Positions 16,938 to 24,412 of a stretch of 64,000 nucleotides of DNA are shown in pieces. Each line of letters begins with the position of its first letter. The first letter of the stretch is position 1. This stretch comes from an uncultured Alphaproteobacteria bacterium (GTDB taxonomy: Bacteria > Pseudomonadota > Alphaproteobacteria > Rs-D84), in assembly GCA_951801825.1 (NCBI GenBank), contig CATOOF010000001.1, forward strand, positions 264,936-328,935, written 5' to 3'. Both the position numbers and the translations under genes were made by a program. The notes beneath the pieces are model-generated. The model did not search any database. It was not told where the DNA came from and was given only the letters and a program-made list of their open reading frames with translations.

Positions 16938-17144
16938 GCACTAGTGATACTAGTGTGAGGCGTCTAAACCTCTCTTTCAGAGCGTGCCCGAGGCACGTAA
17001 AATACTCTTACCATATCCACATGGTTGGAGGCCAGTGATATATAAAAATAAGCTGGGCTATTTTTCTCTGAAAGCTAGTTAGACCCTCCAACCGCCTAAA
17101 AATATCTTATATTTGTTAAGATTCAATTCTGCGGTTAATTTTTT
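16938..17144 (+). ncRNA. Unrecognised structured RNA, copy B
   Basis: Tandem second copy. A 5' hairpin CACTAGT-GAT-ACTAGTG (16939-16955) precedes P1 GAGG(C)GTCTAA 16957-16967 paired with TTAGACCCTC 17079-17088; P2 TTTCAGAG 16975-16982 with CTCTGAAA 17066-17073; P3 CGTGCC/GGCACG 16983-16997; ACCAT/ATGGT 17010-17025; P4 CCAG/CTGG 17032-17056. GGTTGGAGG (17023-17031) faces CCTCCAACC (17085-17093). The terminator arms are AACCGC 17090-17095 and GCGGTT 17131-17136, then T-run. Every helix differs in sequence from copy A but keeps pairing. No gene follows in this orientation, so it looks like a free-standing small RNA. Confidence 0.7.
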
Positions 17145-17149
17145 GTCTC

Positions 17150-17340
17150 CTGGGATGGAAGGCTCTCTCCTCCGTCTTTTGGCTGGCAAAAAATATGTAG
17201 GGGCCTGTTTTTCCGTCTTCTCATCTCCAATCAAAGAAACGGTGACGGGCCCCGACCTATAAACACGATGCGTTTTCTATATTCTGGCCCGGTGGCACTA
17301 TCCTCGGCTCTGGTGCATAGCCGGGCCGCATTGCAAAAAC
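17150..17340. other. Intergenic stretch with two GC-rich hairpins, possible further RNA
   Basis: No credible coding frame. Visible pairings: GGGGCC 17200-17205 with GGCCCC 17248-17253, and GGCCCGG 17286-17292 with CCGGGCC 17321-17327, the latter enclosing GCAC/GTGC and possibly bracketed by ATGC 17268/GCAT 17328. Strand, promoter and ends are not evident. I looked for 4.5S, tmRNA, RNase P and 6S landmarks and did not find convincing ones. Confidence 0.3.
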
Positions 17341-17344
17341 ATAT

Positions 17345-17372
17345 AAAAACACCGGCATTAGCCGGTGTTTTG
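17345..17372 (-). terminator. Terminator of the minus-strand TPR gene
   Basis: AAAACACCGGC-ATTA-GCCGGTGTTTT, 17 bases past the stop codon at 17388; symmetrical A/T flanks allow action on both strands. Confidence 0.8.
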
Positions 17373-17387
17373 GTTTGTTTTTTTATC

Positions 17388-18392
17388 CTACTGCTGATTG
17401 GCGGAAATGTTATTTAAATCTATAATCAGCCCCTGCAGGCGCTCTACGCTGTCAACATCGTTCAGCGCTGTACCAATCGTCAGCGCGGATTCCAAATCAC
17501 TGCGGGCGGCGTCTATATTGCCTATTTTCAAGTTCAGCGCAGCCGATTTTTCAAAATAGCTCATCGCGCTGGACGATAGTGATTCACGCTCGTCTGCGGA
17601 TGTGGCGCCTTGAATCTGCTCTGAAATTACGCGCACCGCCGATGCATAATCGTTAATTGCCGCGGCATACTGGCCCAGTGCCGTAAATGCCTCGGCCCGT
17701 TCGGCGTAAACATTGGCTGATACCACGCCATCGGGCAGTGCCAGCGAGCTGGTGTAATCTGCGATTGCACCCTCCCAGTTTTTCAGCCACAGGTTCAGCT
17801 GGCCCCGGCGGGCGTACAAGTCACGCATCTGCAGAACGTTGTTCGGGCGTTCTGTGCGCGCGGCCAGGGCGCTGTTGATATCGTTCAGCGCGGCCGTATA
17901 ATTTTCCAGGCGTGTATTCAGCAATGCGCGGTCATAATACGCAACGGAATTTTTGGCATCTTTTTCGATTGCCGCGTTAAAGTCATCCATTGCGGCGGCA
18001 TAGTTGCCGGCCTGCATGTATGCCTCGCCCCGCAGGACCAGCGCATCAATATTTTCATCTGATGCCTCAACCGCGGCGGTTAAATCAGCCACGGCCGCAT
18101 CCAAATCACCCGACAGCAGCTTTGTCTTGCCGCTTTCGTAATAATCACCGGACTGCAACAGGGCTTCTTCTGTTATTTCAACGTTATTTGTGGTCGGTGT
18201 TGTTGTACCGTGACTGCGCCCCAGGATATAGAACGTAGCCGCGATAAAGAACAAAATTATAAACCAATAAATATAAATCGACAGTGACCAAGAACCGCCA
18301 GTTGTCTTTACAGGTGTTGCGCGCACCGCGGATTTTGCGGGCTTTTGAGCCTTTTTGGCCGGAGTGGTCTTTTTAGCAGGTGTTTTTTTCAT
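17388..18392 (-). CDS. Membrane-anchored TPR protein with Lys/Ala/Pro-rich N-terminus
   Basis: 334 aa. The first 30 residues are a basic KKTPAKK-type tail, followed by a single membrane helix at about 36-58 (YIYWFIILFFIAATFYIL), so the TPR part probably faces the periplasm. TPR units are clear: ALLQSGDYYESGKTKLLSGD, DALVLRGEAYMQAGNYAAAM, VAYYDRALLNTRLENYTAAL and VYAERAEAFTALGQYAAAIN. No enzyme motif; likely a scaffold, partner unknown. It precedes no co-oriented gene before the terminator. Confidence 0.72.
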   Translation of the reverse strand: MKKTPAKKTTPAKKAQKPAKSAVRATPVKTTGGSWSLSIYIYWFIILFFIAATFYILGRSHGTTTPTTNNVEITEEALLQSGDYYESGKTKLLSGDLDAAVADLTAAVEASDENIDALVLRGEAYMQAGNYAAAMDDFNAAIEKDAKNSVAYYDRALLNTRLENYTAALNDINSALAARTERPNNVLQMRDLYARRGQLNLWLKNWEGAIADYTSSLALPDGVVSANVYAERAEAFTALGQYAAAINDYASAVRVISEQIQGATSADERESLSSSAMSYFEKSAALNLKIGNIDAARSDLESALTIGTALNDVDSVERLQGLIIDLNNISANQQ

Positions 18393-18421
18393 TGGTAAAT
18401 CTCCCTTCCTTATATGAAATA

Positions 18422-19123
18422 TTAGAGAGATTTTAGCATTTCGTCAATTGTTTTCTGTGGCAGTTCTTTTATTTGCCCGACCGGCATGTTGCCCAAATGT
18501 ACCGGGCCGAACGAAATACGGCGCAGGTGGCGCACGGGGCACTTGCACGCGCGCAGAACAATTCGGACTTCGTTCTTTTTACCCTCTGTCACAATAACGC
18601 GCAGATTGTTGTTCGGCAAAACGTCAATCTGCATCGGGCGGTACTTTATCCCGTCAACCGTAATTCCGCGCCGTGCCGCATCCAGTTGCGAGAAATCGTT
18701 GCTGTTAACCGTGGCGATATATGTTCGCGGAATATGCGAACTGGGCAGGGTCAGTTTCCGCGCCAGTTCCCCGTCATCCGTCAGCAGCAGCAGCCCCGTC
18801 GTCTTATAGTCCAAACGTCCGACATATTTTAATCCGTGATATTCCGGCGCCAAGCAATCGTATATCGTCTTGCGGCCCGCCGGGTCATGCGTGGTTGTCA
18901 TTGTGTTAATGGGTTTATGAAATGCAAACACCCGTGATTGCGTACGCGCCATAAGGGGGCGCCCGTCAATTGTGACAGTATCTTGTTCGGGGTCTATGAA
19001 AACAACGGGCGTATCGATAGCCGTGCCATTTACCGCCACGCGGCCGGCCAAAATCATGTCTTCGGCCGTGCGCCGGGATGCGGCGCCGGTGTCGGCTATG
19101 AATTTTGCAATCCGAACGGTCAT
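18422..19123 (-). CDS. RsuA/RluB-family pseudouridine synthase
   Basis: Pseudouridylates rRNA; most like RluB (23S position 2605). 233 aa: an S4 RNA-binding domain (RIAKFIADTGAASRRTAEDMI, residues 4-24), then FHKPINTMTT, the catalytic Asp in GRLDYKTTGLLLLTDDGEL and the C-terminal EGKKNEVRIVLRAC plus VRHLRRISFGPVHLG. Its start overlaps the rsmE stop by four bases (ATGA), so the two RNA-modification genes form an operon. Confidence 0.88.
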   Translation of the reverse strand: MTVRIAKFIADTGAASRRTAEDMILAGRVAVNGTAIDTPVVFIDPEQDTVTIDGRPLMARTQSRVFAFHKPINTMTTTHDPAGRKTIYDCLAPEYHGLKYVGRLDYKTTGLLLLTDDGELARKLTLPSSHIPRTYIATVNSNDFSQLDAARRGITVDGIKYRPMQIDVLPNNNLRVIVTEGKKNEVRIVLRACKCPVRHLRRISFGPVHLGNMPVGQIKELPQKTIDEMLKSL

Positions 19124-19776
19124 TTGTTGGCAATCCTTGTGATTGCGACGGCCGCGGCCAGTTCCGCGCGCAGTATTGTCGCCCCCAGTGATATTCCCCG
19201 CGCCCCGGCCGCATCCAGTGCGGCGAACTCATCGGGGGCAAAGCCCCCCTCGGGCCCGACAAGAATTGATTTTGTGTCCGCCCCGATTGCACAGTCGCGA
19301 CCATGCGCGGCCCGCTCGTCTGCGAAAACAAGCCCGCTTAAATCCAGGTCGGCAAATTTTATAGGGGTCAATATCTCCGGTACGCTGTTGCGGTTTGATT
19401 GCTCGGCCGCCTCGGTCGCGATTTTGCGCATCCTGTCCCAGTTTATGTGCCCGGCCACCGTGCGCGCGGTAATAACAGGCACAAAGCGTGCCACTCCCAG
19501 CTGCGTTGCCATATTGATTAAATCATCCGTGCGCTTTATCGGGGCAAACATCAGTGTTATATCCCCCGACGGGTCATCGCGGCCCGTATCGCGCCCGATT
19601 ATAAAATTTTTACCGTCGGCGGCCAAATCGGCCAGAAATTCACGCCCCCCGCCAAAGGCGATAAAATCACGCCGCCGCATTACACGCGTTAGATAGTGCG
19701 CGGCATCGCGGCCTGCGGGGATGATGTCGCCTGTTTTTATATCAGGCCCGACAAAAATTCGTGGAATGTTTTTCAT
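19120..19776 (-). CDS. rsmE: 16S rRNA m3U1498 methyltransferase RsmE
   Basis: SPOUT-family methyltransferase. I take ATG 19776 (218 aa, MKNIPRIFVGPD); the upstream in-frame ATG at 19809 would include a stretch that looks like promoter for the divergent gene. Landmarks: YLTRVMRRR near the N-terminus, LGVARFVPVITARTV, EQSNRNSVPEI and the SAM knot ILVGPEGGFAPDEFAAL and LGATILRAELA. First gene of a two-gene unit with the RluB-type enzyme. Confidence 0.9.
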   Translation of the reverse strand: MKNIPRIFVGPDIKTGDIIPAGRDAAHYLTRVMRRRDFIAFGGGREFLADLAADGKNFIIGRDTGRDDPSGDITLMFAPIKRTDDLINMATQLGVARFVPVITARTVAGHINWDRMRKIATEAAEQSNRNSVPEILTPIKFADLDLSGLVFADERAAHGRDCAIGADTKSILVGPEGGFAPDEFAALDAAGARGISLGATILRAELAAAVAITRIANK

Positions 19777-19790
19777 TTTGTCTTTTTTTC

Positions 19791-19799
19791 TGATATAAT
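19791..19799 (+). promoter_or_regulatory. Extended -10 box immediately before the virD4-like gene
   Basis: TGATATAAT: perfect TATAAT at 19794-19799 with the TG of an extended -10. The ATG at 19809 is only 9 bases further, so the mRNA would have almost no leader. Confidence 0.55.
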
Positions 19800-19808
19800 C
19801 ATAACACA

Positions 19809-22007
19809 ATGGCAGAGAAGTTCAAGATTTTATCGGCCGGCGGTTCGTCCAAGGGTCTTAATATTTTCAAATCCAGCGCCTATAAAGAGCATGAGCGCAA
19901 GCCTTTTGCGTCACTGTTCTGGTCGCTGCGCTGGGCGATTGGAATATGGCTGGCGTGCGCACTGGCGTTTGCTCTTTCGTTCATAGCGGAACATTTCTGG
20001 CGATATGGTTTTTCGCCGGCTTCTTGGCGATGGATGTGGATTTATCTGGGCAATGCGGCATCGACGCTGGGGCTGTCGGTGGTGGCAGAGATTCCGGCCT
20101 GGGTTACGCGATGCGTTGCGCGTCCCGATATGGCGTGTATTGCGCCGATATTGCCGGTAATTGCATACTTTTTCCTGGCGGATGCCACATTGGTCAAAGA
20201 ATTTAATCCATATGGCAATGACAAGTTTGCAGAAAAATCGTCAAACAAGGCGACAAAGGAAGATATTGAAAAAATGGGCCTGCTAAAGGGCTTTATGATG
20301 GTGCTGGGCTATTTTAAGAAAAAGCCCCTGATGATGGATGAATGTTTGTCGGCGTTGTGTGTGGCGCCTCCCGGGACGGGTAAAACCCAGGGTGTGGTTT
20401 TGCCGACTATTTTCGATTGTCCCCAGGTGTCAATGATTATCAACGACCCAAAGCCGGAATTAAAACAAAAATCATCCGCATATCGTTCGACGGTGGGGCC
20501 GGTGTTTATCATGAACTGGGCGGGCCAGGACGACCCGGAAAACGGTATTTACTATCCGTCTTGGAATCCGCTGTCGCCGGAGCATGTTCCCTTTAATTCC
20601 GAACAGCGCGATTTGTATATTGATTCAATCTGTAATGTTTTGGTTGCGGACAAGGCCGGATCGTCGGCCGACCCGCACTGGACCATATCAGGCCGCGCGG
20701 CATTGTCGGGGATGGTTCAGTATATAGTGTCCAAGGTGGAAAAGGCCAAGGCCGACGATTACTTCTATTCCCGGCTGGCGGCTGGTACGTTTGATGCCGA
20801 AGACGCCGCGTTGCTGTCCGATTATTATCTGTCGATGATGAACGATCCGAATGCATATGCGGCCAGTGCATTGTTGGCCCGGGGCGAACTTAACGCCATG
20901 AATTATGTCCATGTCGGAACATGGGATAATATACCAGACGCCTGGAAAGGCAAAGAGGCATCGTTTTCAATGATTCTGGATTGGTTGAATGCGTCACAGA
21001 TTGCAATCGCCCAGGAATTGGAAAATCGCCGTCGCCAGGGCGACCAAATGGTTATGATGGCCGACCCCATGAAGGACCTGTTACAGGCCGCCGTGGCCGA
21101 GGCGCGCCAGTACGCATACGCACATCGCGCCGTTTTGGAGTTAACACAGCTGGCCAATACCCCGGACAAGGAACGCGGCAGTATTATTTCGACCGCGCTG
21201 GCCGGAATATCAATATTCCGAAATGCCGCCGTGCGAAACCGGACCAGCCATTCCGATTTTCACTTTTCTGACATGCGCGGCCTGCGCGACCCGCGTGACG
21301 GCAAAATTAAGCCTGTGACGGTATATCTGTCAATTAACATGGTTGACGCTGAGGCATTGAATCCCATTACCGGAATCTTTATTGAACTGATGTCGTCGTA
21401 TCTGCTGGCAAACGCACCAGAGGGCGTGCGCGATGGCAAAAAGCTGGGGCCGTATCCGGTCTTGTTCCTGCTTGATGAAATGCCAAAGATGCAAAAGCTG
21501 CAGGCGGTGATCCAGGGACCTGACCTGGGACGTGGTCAAAAGATTTCATATCTGATTATCGGCCAGGATTTGCACCAGATTGCTGAAAAATATGGCAATG
21601 ATGCGGCCGCAACGATTATATCCACAACCGCGGCCAAGATTGTACTGCGCCAGAATGACCCGGATACTGCAAAACGCTTTTCCGACATGATGGGGTACAA
21701 GATGAAAGTAAAAACCGACAAGGACGGCAAGGAATCCACCAGCGAGGAATTGCTTTATACCCCCATGGATATCATGAAACTGGACAAGAAAAAGCAACTG
21801 GTAATATTCCAGGGTTTCTATAACCGGCCTATTGAGGCCGACCACCAGCAGGCATGGCAGGACCCGCGTCTGGCCGGATATATGGCAATGGGGGAATCAT
21901 CGCCACTGCCTGAATTCTTGATCCCTTCGCATCATGCGGCCATGGGATATACGGGCACCCCACGTGTATATAACCCGCAAACGCATGAGATTAAGGTTCT
22001 GGCCTGA
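19809..22007 (+). CDS. VirD4/TraG-type coupling protein (T4CP)
   Basis: Hexameric inner-membrane ATPase that brings substrates to a type IV secretion channel. 732 aa. Three hydrophobic stretches (about 40-62, 76-98, 108-126) are followed by the nucleotide-binding domain with Walker A APPGTGKT (186-193), VSMIINDPKPEL, an all-alpha segment and Walker B YPVLFLLDEMPKM (about 549-561), then LIIGQDLHQIAEKYG and IISTTAAKIVLRQND, all typical of VirD4/TraG. No relaxase or VirB gene is adjacent. It may serve a secretion system encoded elsewhere. Its start is predicted to be leaderless. Confidence 0.92.
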   Translation: MAEKFKILSAGGSSKGLNIFKSSAYKEHERKPFASLFWSLRWAIGIWLACALAFALSFIAEHFWRYGFSPASWRWMWIYLGNAASTLGLSVVAEIPAWVTRCVARPDMACIAPILPVIAYFFLADATLVKEFNPYGNDKFAEKSSNKATKEDIEKMGLLKGFMMVLGYFKKKPLMMDECLSALCVAPPGTGKTQGVVLPTIFDCPQVSMIINDPKPELKQKSSAYRSTVGPVFIMNWAGQDDPENGIYYPSWNPLSPEHVPFNSEQRDLYIDSICNVLVADKAGSSADPHWTISGRAALSGMVQYIVSKVEKAKADDYFYSRLAAGTFDAEDAALLSDYYLSMMNDPNAYAASALLARGELNAMNYVHVGTWDNIPDAWKGKEASFSMILDWLNASQIAIAQELENRRRQGDQMVMMADPMKDLLQAAVAEARQYAYAHRAVLELTQLANTPDKERGSIISTALAGISIFRNAAVRNRTSHSDFHFSDMRGLRDPRDGKIKPVTVYLSINMVDAEALNPITGIFIELMSSYLLANAPEGVRDGKKLGPYPVLFLLDEMPKMQKLQAVIQGPDLGRGQKISYLIIGQDLHQIAEKYGNDAAATIISTTAAKIVLRQNDPDTAKRFSDMMGYKMKVKTDKDGKESTSEELLYTPMDIMKLDKKKQLVIFQGFYNRPIEADHQQAWQDPRLAGYMAMGESSPLPEFLIPSHHAAMGYTGTPRVYNPQTHEIKVLA

Positions 22008-22009
22008 TT

Positions 22010-22044
22010 AAAAAAATCCCCCCCATATGGGGGGGATTTTTTTA
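22010..22044. terminator. Bidirectional terminator between virD4-like and bamB-like genes
   Basis: AAAAAAATCCCCCCC-ATAT-GGGGGGGATTTTTTT, a strong stem with A/T tails on both sides between two convergent genes. Confidence 0.92.
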
Positions 22045-22770
22045 ATCAATAACCTGGCCGGTTGATGCATTTATTTGTATTTTGCATGCCGTAATGCGGC
22101 CGTCCGCGTATGAAATATTATCACATTTCCCTATTTCGCGTTGCCATACAATGGCGCCATCGGTGTTGCGCACCCCATGCAACATTCCATTGGTTGCCAT
22201 TACAAACGATGCCGGGCCTGCAACTACAAAAGGAACAGATACGCTGATTGGCGTACACCATTTCTTTTTTCCGTTTGACAGGTTTAACCGGCAAAACGCA
22301 TCGCCCATTCCGCCGGCGTATACCGCATCTTTATCAATTATTATCGGTGCCACGATATCCAGAACGGATGCGCCGCCTGTCATGTTGCTTGGGCGGAATA
22401 TGTCCGCAATCCATACTATTTGACGGTTTGCAGGATTAACCTTTACCACTTCGCCCGTGGTCAGGCCCGCAACCACATATTTGCCCGCACATACGGGTTT
22501 TTGGGTGCTTTTGACACTGTTGCTGGTTGGAAAACCGCTGAATATTTTTTTGTCGCCGTTCCATATTACGTTTGATTTATCCTGGGTGTACGGACAGGCC
22601 GCATCATTTGCCGCCACCGCCGCCGCGGGCAGATTTTCAAAGGTTCCGCCGGTAACACTTGCCACATCTTCTTCAAATATGGCCGTCCGTTCGCCCGGTA
22701 ATATGGGGTCGCGTTTTGCACACCCGGACACCAATGCCAGTATTGATAGCGCCGTCGCAATCTTACGCAT
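22042..22770 (-). CDS. BamB-like outer-membrane assembly lipoprotein, short
   Basis: Lipoprotein with PQQ-like beta-propeller blades, probably part of the Bam complex. 242 aa: lipobox LALVSGC (Cys 17), then blades such as PVCAGKYVVAGLTTGEVVKV followed by NRQIVWIADIF, KDAVYAGGMGDAFCRLNLSN and TDGAIVWQREIG. Typical BamB has about 380 aa and eight blades, so this is a reduced form with four or five. The context supports the call: in alphaproteobacteria a YfgM-like TPR gene, bamB and der lie together; here the TPR gene is 20 bases upstream and der is 3.4 kb away. Confidence 0.7.
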   Translation of the reverse strand: MRKIATALSILALVSGCAKRDPILPGERTAIFEEDVASVTGGTFENLPAAAVAANDAACPYTQDKSNVIWNGDKKIFSGFPTSNSVKSTQKPVCAGKYVVAGLTTGEVVKVNPANRQIVWIADIFRPSNMTGGASVLDIVAPIIIDKDAVYAGGMGDAFCRLNLSNGKKKWCTPISVSVPFVVAGPASFVMATNGMLHGVRNTDGAIVWQREIGKCDNISYADGRITACKIQINASTGQVID

Positions 22771-22790
22771 GTTTTCTCTACCTTTATTAT

Positions 22791-23441
22791 TTATTTCAAT
22801 GCCGCCGCGGCCGCCGAAATGGTTGCCGGGGCGTTTTTGTCGCCAATGATTTTATCCAGCCATTTTTGCGCCGCATTTGTATCGCCCGCGCCAAGATGCT
22901 TTTGTGCCACGGTCAACATCCCTACATAGTAGTAAGGCGATGATTTGGTGTTCAGCGGGCTTAAATACTTTTCCACCTCTGCGGCGGTCATATCGTCGCC
23001 CTTTATTCCCACAACGTGCAGGCGTGCCAAATCGCGAAAATCGCGAGTGTTGCCATCCCGGGCCAGTTTTTCTATTTTTGCCACATCATGATCCAGCATA
23101 TATGACTGGAACAGGGCCAAATCCGCTGTTGCGCCGCGTCCGCTGTTTCCAATCGCCCCCAGTGCGCCGACATCTGCGTTCAAAACCGCGGTTTCATAAT
23201 TTGTTGCCATTGCCACTTTTGCGTCACGATGCATGCGCAGGCCGATTTGCAATGCTGTCGCCGCAATCAGTATAGTCAATGCGCCGGCAACCAGATAGCG
23301 GGAATATTTCTTAATAAACCGCTGTGTCTTTTCGTTGTTTACTTCCTCCCATACCTCGCGGTACAGGGCGTCTTCGGCGTATTCTTCACGTGTTTTTTTA
23401 GGTGTTTTGACTTTTTTGTTCCTTTCCAGAATTGATGCCAT
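22791..23441 (-). CDS. YfgM-like inner-membrane TPR protein
   Basis: 216 aa. A charged N-terminal 50 residues (EDALYREVWEEVNNEKTQRFIKKYSRY) leads into one membrane helix at about 51-69 (LVAGALTILIAATALQIGL), then a periplasmic helical domain, as in YfgM, which works beside SecYEG and periplasmic chaperones. TPR-like pairs are seen at LALFQSYMLDHDVAKIEKLA and VGMLTVAQKHLGAGDTNAAQ. It is upstream of, and co-oriented with, the BamB-like gene. Confidence 0.75.
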   Translation of the reverse strand: MASILERNKKVKTPKKTREEYAEDALYREVWEEVNNEKTQRFIKKYSRYLVAGALTILIAATALQIGLRMHRDAKVAMATNYETAVLNADVGALGAIGNSGRGATADLALFQSYMLDHDVAKIEKLARDGNTRDFRDLARLHVVGIKGDDMTAAEVEKYLSPLNTKSSPYYYVGMLTVAQKHLGAGDTNAAQKWLDKIIGDKNAPATISAAAAALK

Positions 23442-23469
23442 GGATAATTCTCCTTGTGTCGTGGGACCC

Positions 23470-23497
23470 TTGATAAATCTTATTTTATTGCTATACT
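23470..23497 (+). promoter_or_regulatory. Promoter of rpoH
   Basis: TTGATA (23470-23475), 16 bases, TATACT (23492-23497). The ATG at 23507 is 9 bases beyond the -10 box, and there is no ribosome site between them. Confidence 0.65.
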
Positions 23498-23506
23498 ATA
23501 AATGTT

Positions 23507-24412
23507 ATGAAAAAGCAAATCAAGAACGCTTTACCGGCAGTGCAATCCGCCGCCCTTGTGTCGGGTGGGGGGGACTCGCTGGCCCGATATATCAGCGAAA
23601 TACAAAAGTTCCCCGTTTTGTCGGCCAGCCAGGAATACGAATATGCCACGCGTTGGGTGCAAAATAATGACATGAGCGCGGGCGAACAGCTGGTTGCCAG
23701 TCACTTGCGCCTGGTTGTGTCGGTGGCGTATGATTTTAAAAATTACGGCGTGCCGGTTGCGGATTTGATTGCCAGCGGTAATCTGGGACTGATGCAGGCG
23801 CTCCAGAAATTCGATCCGGAAAAGGGCTTTCGTTTTTCCACATATGCCATGTTCTGGATAAAGGCCGAAATTTACGAGACGATTCTGAACAATTGGTCTA
23901 TTGTTAAAATCGGAACATCTGCCAATCAAAAAAGAGTGTTTTTTAATTTATCCCGTGCAAAGAGGGCACTGGGGATAATGGACGGCAACATGTCCGATGA
24001 ACAGAATCGTGCCGTTGCGCAATATCTGGACGTGCCTGAAAACGATGTCCGCCGAATGGCGACGCGTATGGGGGCGCGTGATGTTTCACTAAATGCGCCG
24101 GCACATAACGACGATGCGGCGTCTGGTGATGTTCTTGCAAATATGGCTGACACGCACGACAACATTGCCGTTGTTGCAGAAGAGGCCCAGCTGCGTCGTC
24201 GCGGTTATGATATGTTGCGCCGCCATCTGGCCAATTTGAAAGACCGTGACAGGGAAATACTGGTTGCGCGCCGTCTTTCTGATCCGGCCGCAACGTTAGA
24301 GGTGCTGTCGAAAAAATACGGCATCTCGCGGGAGCGCGTACGTCAGATAGAAGAAAGGGCGTATGATAAATTGCGCACCGCCATTCTACAGGAATCAGGA
24401 GAGGGAAAATGA
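23507..24412 (+). CDS. rpoH: RNA polymerase heat-shock sigma factor RpoH (sigma-32)
   Basis: Directs RNA polymerase to heat-shock promoters. 301 aa, family size. Region 1.2 begins SLARYISEIQKFPVLSASQE; region 2 has HLRLVVSVAYDFKNYGVPVADLIASGNLGL, FDPEKGFRFSTYAMFWIKAEI; the RpoH box is seen at NQKRVFFNLSRAKRAL; region 4.2 is LEVLSKKYGISRERVRQIEE. The ATG lies at the predicted transcript start, so translation is probably leaderless, which may matter for how its synthesis responds to heat. Its stop overlaps the porin start by four bases. Confidence 0.94.
   Translation: MKKQIKNALPAVQSAALVSGGGDSLARYISEIQKFPVLSASQEYEYATRWVQNNDMSAGEQLVASHLRLVVSVAYDFKNYGVPVADLIASGNLGLMQALQKFDPEKGFRFSTYAMFWIKAEIYETILNNWSIVKIGTSANQKRVFFNLSRAKRALGIMDGNMSDEQNRAVAQYLDVPENDVRRMATRMGARDVSLNAPAHNDDAASGDVLANMADTHDNIAVVAEEAQLRRRGYDMLRRHLANLKDRDREILVARRLSDPAATLEVLSKKYGISRERVRQIEERAYDKLRTAILQESGEGK

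Noticed and set aside
16640-17150. CRISPR array or transposon ends
   Set aside because: Copies A and B are imperfect, of different length, not separated by spacers, and have no flanking cas or transposase gene or target duplication.
17150-17340. 6S RNA, SRP RNA, tmRNA or RNase P RNA
   Set aside because: No GGAAGGAAGCAG-type SRP loop, no tmRNA tag frame or tRNA-like ends, no RNase P core; the fold does not resemble the 6S bubble. Kept only as an unassigned structured stretch.
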